Shown here: piece by piece, positions 1-5,862 of the stretch | Position numbering within the stretch: position 1 is the first letter of the stretch | Layout: each line of letters starts with the position of its first letter | Translations under genes and position numbers: made by a program | Source of the DNA: Desulfomicrobium sp. | GTDB taxonomy: Bacteria; Desulfobacterota; Desulfovibrionia; Desulfovibrionales; Desulfomicrobiaceae | DNA: 9,120 nt | Assembly (NCBI GenBank): GCA_003542385.1 | Contig: DPKT01000331.1 | Span: 1 to 9,120 of the forward strand | Direction of reading: 5' to 3' | Notes under the pieces: generated by a model | What the model was told of the DNA's origin: nothing | Databases searched by the model: none | Seen by the model: the letters and a program-made list of their open reading frames with translations, nothing else

Positions 1-814
1 GCGCCTCGTCGAAGAAGAAGACGAGGCTCGGGCGCTCGGGGTTGCCGACCTCGGGCAGCTGCTCGAAGAGCTCCGACAGGAGCCACAGCAGAAAGGTCGC
101 GTAGATCTTGGGAGAGCGGGCCATGAGGCCGGCCGCGTCCAGGAGTGAGATCACCCCGCGCCCGGAAAAATCCGTGTGCATGAGGTCCGCCAGGGCCAGG
201 GCCGGCTCGCCGAAGAACACGTCCCCGCCCTGCTCCTCCAGCACCAGGAGCTGCCGCTGGATGGCCCCGACACTGGCCGGGCTGATGTTGCCGAAGGTCC
301 CGCGAAGTTCGGAGGCGTTCTCGGCCATGAAGGACAGCATGGCCCGCAGGTCCTTGAGGTCCAGGAGCAGCAGACCCTGCTCGTCGGCGATGCGGAAGCA
401 GGCGTACATGATGCCCGTCTGGGTCTCGTTGAGCTCCATGAGCGTCGAGAGCAGCAGGGGACCCATCTCCGAGACGCTGGTCCGCAGGGGATGCCCCGAA
501 ACACCGAAGACGTCCCAGAAGACCGTCGGGTTGCCCTCGAAGGCGAACCCCTCGGCCGGCATGAGCGCGAGGCGTTCATCGATCTTCGGGTGGGGATTGC
601 CGGGCGCAGCGATGCCGGACAGGTCGCCCTTGATGTCCGCGGCGAAGACTGGGACGCCCATGCGCGAGAAGCTCTCGGCCAGGACTTGCAGGGTAATGGT
701 CTTGCCGGTGCCCGTGGCCCCCGTCACCAGCCCGTGCCGGTTGCCCATGGCAGCCAGCTGGTACACGCCGGCCCCGTCCGCCCCGCCGAGAAGAAAGCGT
801 TGTCCGTCGATCAT
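1..814 (-). CDS. HerA-like / YjgR-type (DUF853) ATPase, N-terminal part, runs off left edge
   Basis: This is a P-loop ATPase of the HerA-FtsK superfamily, YjgR/DUF853 branch. The family is annotated as a putative helicase or DNA translocase, with its exact role unsettled. The 271 residues visible begin MIDGQRFLLGGADG and are cut by the window edge before the C-terminal half; E. coli YjgR is about 500 aa. A Walker A motif GATGTGKT lies at residues 32-39. The family-typical ADIKGDLSG stretch lies at about 59-67. A Walker B-like strand SLVFFFDEA sits at about 263-271, at the very edge. There is no signal peptide or membrane segment, so it is cytoplasmic. The ATG at 812-814 is supported by an AAGGAG Shine-Dalgarno six bases upstream. 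It is divergent from the ycaO operon and has no visible operon partner. The family call is confident; the function is not. Confidence 0.9.
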   Translation of the reverse strand, partial: MIDGQRFLLGGADGAGVYQLAAMGNRHGLVTGATGTGKTITLQVLAESFSRMGVPVFAADIKGDLSGIAAPGNPHPKIDERLALMPAEGFAFEGNPTVFWDVFGVSGHPLRTSVSEMGPLLLSTLMELNETQTGIMYACFRIADEQGLLLLDLKDLRAMLSFMAENASELRGTFGNISPASVGAIQRQLLVLEEQGGDVFFGEPALALADLMHTDFSGRGVISLLDAAGLMARSPKIYATFLLWLLSELFEQLPEVGNPERPSLVFFFDEA

Positions 815-820
815 GTGGCG

Positions 821-826
821 CTCCTT
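821..826 (-). promoter_or_regulatory. Shine-Dalgarno of the HerA-like ATPase gene
   Basis: The minus strand reads AAGGAG here, six bases before the ATG at 812-814. It fixes the start of the ATPase gene and fits the start residue expected for the family. Confidence 0.8.
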
Positions 827-853
827 GTGGATCGGATTGAGACTAATTTTTGA

Positions 854-882
854 TTTCTAGCACACCGCGGCCCGAATACAAA
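854..882 (-). promoter_or_regulatory. Candidate promoter for the HerA-like ATPase gene
   Basis: On the minus strand a TTTGTA hexamer (877-882) is followed 17 bases later by TAGAAA (854-859). TGC directly precedes the second hexamer, giving an extended -10 pattern. The -35 box is a poor match (3 of 6), so the call leans on the extended -10, the ideal spacing and the position about 40 bases upstream of the start codon. It lies in the 180-bp divergent region 815-994. No operator or strong inverted repeat was seen around it. Confidence 0.3.
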
Positions 883-994
883 GCCCATTGACTTGTGCGC
901 GAACCCCCGCCACAACGGCGTTCTGCGGATTCCCCGACCGGCTCTCCGGCCGCCCGGAACCGCGCCAACCCAAACCGTTTCAATTCGGACCATT

Positions 995-2722
995 ATGATC
1001 AAAATAAACCCTTGCCCCAAGGGCTACGTCACGGACCTGGACAAGACCTGCACACCCGAGGAAACCGTCGCCAGGGCCCGCGAGGCCCTGTCCCGCTCCG
1101 GCAAGCGCATCCTGGCCCAGACCCGGCGCATCGATACCGGCCGGCTGGGCATCCCCGTCTTCATGTCCATCTGCGGCGAGGACGCGCGCGAGGTCATGCC
1201 CACCCGCAAGCAGATGGGCAAAGGCGCCTCCCCGGCCCAGGCCGAGGCCTCGGCGCTGATGGAGCTGGCCGAGCGCTTCAGTTACTTCTCCTTCTGGAAC
1301 AACCCCGGCAACTTCCGGCCCATGACCTGGTCCCAGGCCCGCCAGGCCTTCGGCGACAGCCTGCTGCCCATCTCCTTCCTGATCCAGTCCGTGGCCGATA
1401 AGGCCCGTGAAGAGGACGCGGCCCGCATCCTGGACCTCCTGCCATGGAGCTTCACGCCGGTCACGGACATCGGCACGGGGAAGGAATACATGGCCCCCCT
1501 GGACTGGTTCAAGAAGCTCAACGAATTCAACGGCTCCTCGGCCGGCAACACCCTGGAGGAGTCCATGCTCCAGGGCGGCTGCGAACTGGTAGAACGCCAC
1601 GTCTGCGCCGTGGTCGACCGTACGCGGCAGGAGACGCCAAGCATCGACCCGGCCTCCTTCACGGACCCGGTGCTGGTCGAACTCTACGACAAGTTCATCC
1701 GCAACGGCCTCAAGGTCTGGCTCAAGGATTTCAGCCTCGGCCTGCCCGTGCCCACGGTGGCGGCCCTGGTTTTTGACCCGGGCACCTTCCCGCACAAGAG
1801 CGAGATCGTCTTCACCGCCGGCACGGCCTCGTCGCCCCAGAAGGCGGCCATCCGCGCCCTGACGGAGATCGCCCAGCTCGGCGGCGACTTCGAGAGCTGC
1901 AGCAACTACGAAGCCTCGGGCCTGCCCAAGTTCACCCACCCCGACCAGTTCGGCTGGCTGACGTCGGGCCCCACGGTCTCCATCCACAGTCTGCCCTCGA
2001 ACCAGGACGCGGACATCGCCACGGAGCTCGTGAACTTCTGCGCGCGGCTCAATGAGCAGGGCTTCACCTTCTTCTCCGTCGACACCACGCAGCCGGGCCT
2101 TGGCATCCCGGCCAACTACAACTTCATCCCGGGCTTCCTGTTCCGGGAGCGCACGCCCATGGCCTCCCTGGGCCTCTTCGTCGGCCGCATCCTGGCCGAG
2201 GACATGGACCCGGACCAGGCCGAAGCGGGCCTGTCCGTGCTGGAAGAAGTCTATCCCGACGCCCACTACCTGCCCTTCTTCCGGGGCCTGGTGGACCTGC
2301 GCCGGGGCGAGATCGACCGGGCAGCCAGTTGGTTCGCCGAGGCCGAGCCGCAGCAGCCCGAACGCGACGACCGCGGCCTGGCCGCCTTCTACCAGGCCTA
2401 CGCCCTGTCCCAGCAAGGCCTGTGGGCCGAGACCATCCCGCACCTGGACCGGGCCGTGGATCACTGCCCCGAGGTCAAGGAGTACTTCAACCTGCGCGGG
2501 GTGGCGTATTTCAAGCAACAGCACTACGCGGGCGCCGCGGCCAATTTCGAACTGGCCCTGAGTCTGGACAGCGGCTCGGCCATGGATCTTGCAAATCTGG
2601 GCCTGTGCCATAAATTCATGAACAACGCGGACAAGGCGCGGGAACTGCTGGGCGAGGCCCTGCGGCTCGACCCGGGCCTGGACTTCGCACGCACCCACCT
2701 GAACGAACTGGAAGCCCGATAA
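995..2722 (+). CDS. ycaO: YcaO-domain protein with C-terminal TPR region
   Basis: This is a 575-aa YcaO-family protein. Known family members use ATP to activate peptide backbone amides, forming azolines, thioamides or amidines; the E. coli YcaO of similar length is described as an accessory factor linked to ribosomal protein S12 methylthiolation. The YcaO domain covers about residues 25-400. It carries family-type ATP-site patterns: a Gly-Lys-Gly at 75-77 leading to ALMELAER (E90, E93) at 87-94, then Asn185 and ELVERH at 197-202, then RALTEIAQ at 287-294. From about 410 to 575 there are TPR-like helix pairs, for example around 426-450, 462-488, 496-522 and 530-556. A C-terminal proline-rich tail of azoline-forming YcaO enzymes is absent. 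The ATG at 995 was chosen over an upstream TTG at 893 because the extra 34 residues are Pro/Arg-rich and unlike the family. Its Shine-Dalgarno is weak (GGA only). No TfuA, dehydrogenase or precursor peptide is adjacent, so the substrate is unknown. Confidence 0.9.
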   Translation: MIKINPCPKGYVTDLDKTCTPEETVARAREALSRSGKRILAQTRRIDTGRLGIPVFMSICGEDAREVMPTRKQMGKGASPAQAEASALMELAERFSYFSFWNNPGNFRPMTWSQARQAFGDSLLPISFLIQSVADKAREEDAARILDLLPWSFTPVTDIGTGKEYMAPLDWFKKLNEFNGSSAGNTLEESMLQGGCELVERHVCAVVDRTRQETPSIDPASFTDPVLVELYDKFIRNGLKVWLKDFSLGLPVPTVAALVFDPGTFPHKSEIVFTAGTASSPQKAAIRALTEIAQLGGDFESCSNYEASGLPKFTHPDQFGWLTSGPTVSIHSLPSNQDADIATELVNFCARLNEQGFTFFSVDTTQPGLGIPANYNFIPGFLFRERTPMASLGLFVGRILAEDMDPDQAEAGLSVLEEVYPDAHYLPFFRGLVDLRRGEIDRAASWFAEAEPQQPERDDRGLAAFYQAYALSQQGLWAETIPHLDRAVDHCPEVKEYFNLRGVAYFKQQHYAGAAANFELALSLDSGSAMDLANLGLCHKFMNNADKARELLGEALRLDPGLDFARTHLNELEAR

Positions 2723-2727
2723 GGAGG
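2720..2727 (+). promoter_or_regulatory. Shine-Dalgarno fused to the ycaO stop codon
   Basis: The sequence TAAGGAGG contains both the ycaO stop (2720-2722) and a near-perfect ribosome binding site for the next ATG at 2733, with a 5-base spacer. A ribosome ending ycaO would sit on the next gene's initiation site, so reinitiation and matched expression are likely. Confidence 0.8.
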
Positions 2728-2732
2728 ACTCC

Positions 2733-3095
2733 ATGGACATCAGCAAAAAGATAGCGGAACTCAAGACGGAACCGGGTTTCCGGGAGAACGTGGGCATGGT
2801 TCTGGTCCACAACGGCGTGGTCCGGGCCTGGTCACGCAAGGACAAGAGCAAGGTCGGCCGCGTGAAGATCGAGGTCGATCAGACCAAGGTCGAGACAATC
2901 CGCAAGGAGATCGAGGCCCGCCCGGGCATCTTCCGCGCGGTGGCCGAAGCCAGAAGCGGCGAGTACGTGCCGGGCGACGACCTGCTCTTCCTCATCGTGG
3001 CCGGCGACATCCGCGAAAACGTCAAGCCCGCCCTCGCCGACCTCCTGGACCGCATCAAGTCCGAGGCCGTGACCAAACAGGAACTTTCGGAATAA
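2733..3095 (+). CDS. moaE: MoaE-like protein (molybdopterin synthase catalytic subunit family)
   Basis: This 120-aa cytoplasmic protein resembles MoaE, which forms molybdopterin synthase with the thiocarboxylated MoaD and inserts sulfur into precursor Z (cPMP). The MoaE-like features are the N-terminal strand GMVLVHNGVVRAWSR at about 21-35 (the usual G.V..F.G.VR pattern), the EARSGEYVPGDDLLFLIVAG strand pair at about 72-91, Arg94, and a C-terminal helix DRIKSEAVTKQE at about 106-117. MoaE normally ends with two important lysines seven residues apart in a K......WK motif. Here K109 and K115 are six apart and the Pro-aromatic-Trp stretch is missing. It is also shorter than typical MoaE (about 150 aa). 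It lies 10 nt after ycaO and 15 nt before opgG, with no moaD or moaA in the window. It may be a true MoaE of this lineage or a repurposed sulfur-transfer paralogue. Confidence 0.7.
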   Translation: MDISKKIAELKTEPGFRENVGMVLVHNGVVRAWSRKDKSKVGRVKIEVDQTKVETIRKEIEARPGIFRAVAEARSGEYVPGDDLLFLIVAGDIRENVKPALADLLDRIKSEAVTKQELSE

Positions 3096-3110
3096 CCGGA
3101 GAAACGAACC

Positions 3111-4733
3111 ATGAAGCGTCATCCCCTTGCCATACTGCTCTGCACGATCCTCCTTGGCGCATCCCTTGTCCTGTCCACGGCAGCTCTGGCCGCCACGGAC
3201 CTGCCGACTCCGACCGGCGGCACCAACTTCGACTACGCCTGGCTCAAGGGCCGCGCCCGCCATCTGGCGCAGCAGCCCTACGTGGACCACGCCGGCGAGA
3301 TCCCGGAATCCCTCAAGAACCTGAGCTGGGACGCCTACATGCAGCTGGCCTTCGACTCGGAGCACGCCCTGTGGAAGAGCGACGCGTCCCTGTTCCGGGC
3401 CGAACTGTTCCACCTGGGCCTCTTCTTCAAGACGCCCATCACCATCTATGAACTTCAGGACGGGAAGGTCAAAGAGCTCGACTACACCCCCGACCTCTTC
3501 ACCTACGGCAAGTCCGGCGTCAAAGGAAAGGACCTGCCCAAGAACCTCGGCTTCGCCGGCTTTCGCCTGCGCTACCACACGGACTGGACCCGCGACCTCG
3601 TGGCTTTCCTGGGCGCGAGCTACTTCCGCGCCGTGGGCGGCGAGATGCAGTACGGCATGTCGGCCCGCGGCCTGGCCGTGGACACGGCCCTGCCGCGCGA
3701 CGAGGAGTTCCCGACCTTCACCCATTTCTGGCTGGAAAAGCCCCGTCCCGGCAGCGACACGGCCACGGTCTACGCCCTGCTCGACTCGCCCAGCGTGACC
3801 GGCGCGTACCGTTTCGACATCCGCCCCGGCCAGATGCTGACCATGCGCGTCGATGCGGCCGTCTACCCGCGCAAGGCCATCGAGCGCCTGGGCATCGCCC
3901 CCCTGACCAGCATGTTCATGGTCGGCGAGAACGACCGCCGCATGAACCACGACTGGCGCCCCGAGTTGCACGACTCCGACGGCCTGGCCATGCACAACGG
4001 TAATGGCGAGTGGCTATGGCGGCCCCTGAACAACCCGCCCTTCCTGCGCTTCAACGCCTACATGGACAACAACCCGCGCGGCTTCGGCCTGGTCCAGCGC
4101 GACCAGAACTTCGACCATTACCAGGACGACGGCGTGTTCTACGACAAGCGCCCGAGCGTCTGGATCGAGCCAATCGGCCAGTGGGGCACCGGCTTCGTGC
4201 AACTGGTCGAGATCGCCAACCTCGACGAGACCTTCGACAACATCGTGGCTTTCTGGAACCCGGCCGAGCCCGTCCAGGCCGGCCAGGAACTGCTCTACAG
4301 CTACAACATGTACTGGGGCACCAATCCCCCTTCCCAGACGAAGCTGGGCAAGGTCGTGGACACCTTCACGGGCCTGGGCGGCGTGGTCGGCGTCATCCGC
4401 AAGTACTACAGCCAGCGCTTCGCCGTGGACTTCTCCGGCGGCGATCTGGCCATGATCGGCAAGGACACCAAGATCAAGCCGGTCCTGGAGACCTCGGCCG
4501 GCCGCATCGAGATCACCTCGGTCCGGCCCCAGCACGCCATAAACGGCTTCCGCTGCATGTTCGACGTCGTGCCGCCGGACGACACCCAGAACCCCATCAA
4601 CCTGCGCCTCTACCTTGAGGCCGACGGACGCCCCCTGACCGAAACCTGGATCTACCAGTGGACGCCGCCTGCCGCGGGCGACCGCCATCTCTACAACCCG
4701 GGCCACCTGGAAAAACAGCCGGGCGCCAACTAG
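3111..4733 (+). CDS. opgG: Periplasmic glucan biosynthesis protein G
   Basis: This 540-aa secreted protein belongs to the OpgG/OpgD (MdoG/MdoD) family. The family acts in the periplasm on beta-1,2-linked osmoregulated periplasmic glucans made by the membrane synthase OpgH, and members are now classed as glucan-acting glycoside hydrolases (GH186). Residues 1-27 form a Sec signal peptide: basic start MKRH, hydrophobic core, probable cleavage at ALA|A. It lacks a twin-arginine motif, which favours OpgG over OpgD. Family landmarks include LSWDAYMQLAFD at 71-82, ELFHLG at 98-103, the HDSDG motif at 287-291, RDQNFDHYQDDG at 340-351, and RPSVWIEPIGQWGTG at 357-371. The E. coli protein is about 511 aa, so this is full length. 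A GGAG site nine bases upstream supports the start. It is the last gene of the operon. The usual partner opgH is not present downstream, where a terminator follows directly. Confidence 0.93.
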   Translation: MKRHPLAILLCTILLGASLVLSTAALAATDLPTPTGGTNFDYAWLKGRARHLAQQPYVDHAGEIPESLKNLSWDAYMQLAFDSEHALWKSDASLFRAELFHLGLFFKTPITIYELQDGKVKELDYTPDLFTYGKSGVKGKDLPKNLGFAGFRLRYHTDWTRDLVAFLGASYFRAVGGEMQYGMSARGLAVDTALPRDEEFPTFTHFWLEKPRPGSDTATVYALLDSPSVTGAYRFDIRPGQMLTMRVDAAVYPRKAIERLGIAPLTSMFMVGENDRRMNHDWRPELHDSDGLAMHNGNGEWLWRPLNNPPFLRFNAYMDNNPRGFGLVQRDQNFDHYQDDGVFYDKRPSVWIEPIGQWGTGFVQLVEIANLDETFDNIVAFWNPAEPVQAGQELLYSYNMYWGTNPPSQTKLGKVVDTFTGLGGVVGVIRKYYSQRFAVDFSGGDLAMIGKDTKIKPVLETSAGRIEITSVRPQHAINGFRCMFDVVPPDDTQNPINLRLYLEADGRPLTETWIYQWTPPAAGDRHLYNPGHLEKQPGAN

Positions 4734-4739
4734 ACGCAC

Positions 4740-4775
4740 AAAGGGCAGGTCCTCAGGCCTGCCCTTTCTTTTTCC
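4740..4775 (+). terminator. Intrinsic terminator after opgG
   Basis: A perfect 10-bp stem (AAAGGGCAGG at 4740-4749 pairing with CCTGCCCTTT at 4758-4767) encloses an 8-base loop and is followed by CTTTTTTCC. It starts seven bases after the opgG stop and closes the ycaO-moaE-opgG operon. On the opposite strand the hairpin is followed only by GTGCG, so it should be a poor terminator for the convergent immunity gene ending at 4804. Confidence 0.9.
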
Positions 4776-4803
4776 TTAATCACGACGGGTGGATGCACGG
4801 AGT

Positions 4804-5862
4804 TCACGACCTCCGTCCGTAGTATTCCCGCACCGTGGTGAAGTTCTTCATGATCGCGTCCCACATGCGCAGGGCGTCTTCCTTGGCGCTTTCCAGACAG
4901 GTCAGCTTGATCTCCATCATCGGCTTTTCCGGGTCGTTTCCCGCACCATGGTAATTCCAGGAAGCGATCAAGCGAGGTTCCTCGTCATTGTTGTTGTCTC
5001 CGAGATACACTTCTTCCAAACCTTCCATTCCAGCCAGGACTCGTTTTTGCGAGCGCAGAATGCGCAGTTGCAAGCCGTTCATTGTGGCCCAAGGTATTAT
5101 GGTGATAACGCTTTTCGGCGGTTCGCCGGGACTGCTGACGGGATAGGTGTCAAAGGCAAGATGAATCCTGGGCCTTGTGCCTTCGGTGGGCTGTTCAAGT
5201 CCTATGCCCGCCTGTTCCCTCCACGACTTGACCCCCTCGAATCTCCCGGCGGCGGAGAAGAAACTGTCCGGACTGACGTTCTGACGGCCGAAACGGTAGT
5301 GTTTGAGAAGGTCCAGAATGGGGCCCTCCATGTCGAGGCATTCCTCGCCGACATCATAGGGCCGGCTCTCGATCAGGCGTAGGATGACATCAGGCAGGCC
5401 GATGTGAACGTCGATGTTATGGTCGGCCATGTTGCCATTGTAGCAGAGGAGCATGGCCGGATGTCCGCAAAGCGACGTAATATCCTCTTCCGCCCAACCT
5501 CCTTGCGTATGCGGGCCTACCGACGCTGCTTCTTCGTAATTTTCCCGTTCTACAGAGCGAACAGACAACCACGTTTCGTGCAGGTATTCTTCGCGGGAAA
5601 CCTCTTTTTTCCAAGGTATTTCCTCGATGGTGATCTTATTGAGTTTGAACGTGGTGCCGGCCACCTTCAAGCCCAAGCCTTTGGGCACAGGGAACATGAA
5701 ACGGCCCATGGGGTAGAGGTCCACGGCCAGAGGAGGCAGTTTCGGGTCGGGTTTGGCTGAGTCGATGATCATGGGGACGAACACTCCGATGATGGAAATG
5801 ATGATGTAGATGATGAAAGAAAGCAGAATTCCAAGCAGCAGGTGACGGCCTGAAATCCTCAT
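4804..5862 (-). CDS. tli4: Tli4-like T6SS immunity protein, membrane-anchored
   Basis: This 352-aa protein is the probable immunity protein to the lipase encoded just upstream. Residues 8-33 form one strongly hydrophobic segment rich in Ile and Leu behind a short basic start (MRISGRH). This suggests a signal anchor or uncleaved signal with the rest in the periplasm; no lipobox is seen. After the anchor, the stretch AVDLYPMGRFMFPVPKGLGL (46-65) matches the conserved opening pattern of the Tli4 family (y..GRf..dlP.g). The C-terminal portion, about 195-345, would be the Tli4 C-terminal domain. Known Tli4 proteins bind Tle4 phospholipases in the periplasm and block the active site. Its ATG overlaps the lipase stop by 4 nt (ATGA), and an AAGGGG site precedes it, so the two are translationally coupled. 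Base composition is AT-richer than its neighbours (about 43-52% GC in sampled lines). The family call rests on pattern and position, not on a search. Confidence 0.75.
   Translation of the reverse strand: MRISGRHLLLGILLSFIIYIIISIIGVFVPMIIDSAKPDPKLPPLAVDLYPMGRFMFPVPKGLGLKVAGTTFKLNKITIEEIPWKKEVSREEYLHETWLSVRSVERENYEEAASVGPHTQGGWAEEDITSLCGHPAMLLCYNGNMADHNIDVHIGLPDVILRLIESRPYDVGEECLDMEGPILDLLKHYRFGRQNVSPDSFFSAAGRFEGVKSWREQAGIGLEQPTEGTRPRIHLAFDTYPVSSPGEPPKSVITIIPWATMNGLQLRILRSQKRVLAGMEGLEEVYLGDNNNDEEPRLIASWNYHGAGNDPEKPMMEIKLTCLESAKEDALRMWDAIMKNFTTVREYYGRRS

Noticed and set aside
108..860. 250-codon and 225-codon plus-strand frames over the HerA-like gene
   Set aside because: The minus strand encodes Walker A and B motifs and a Shine-Dalgarno; the plus-strand products are Ser/Arg-rich shadows.
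888..916. TTGACT at 888 with CACAAC 17 bases later as a promoter for ycaO
   Set aside because: The -35 is good but the -10 matches only three of six positions in GC-rich sequence; too weak to list as a feature.
893..994. N-terminal extension of YcaO from a TTG at 893
   Set aside because: The 34 added residues are Pro/Arg-rich and unlike the family; the ATG at 995 gives the expected N-terminus.
980..2851. 623-codon open frame on the minus strand opposite ycaO
   Set aside because: Shadow of a GC-rich gene: low-complexity Gly/Val/Gln/Arg-rich product, no family features, and the plus strand carries a clear YcaO domain.
2832..3995. 387-codon minus-strand open frame opposite moaE and opgG
   Set aside because: It spans two real plus-strand genes and their gap, and its translation is repetitive Gly/Val/Ala/Arg with no recognisable motif.
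4789..5382. 197-codon plus-strand frame opposite the immunity gene
   Set aside because: No ribosome binding site or family features; the minus-strand frame has the anchor, the Tli4-like pattern and operon coupling.
5787..5820. ATG/GAT-rich near-repeat resembling a microsatellite
   Set aside because: It encodes the Ile-rich membrane anchor of the immunity protein (repeated ATC/ATT codons on the minus strand), so it is explained by protein composition.
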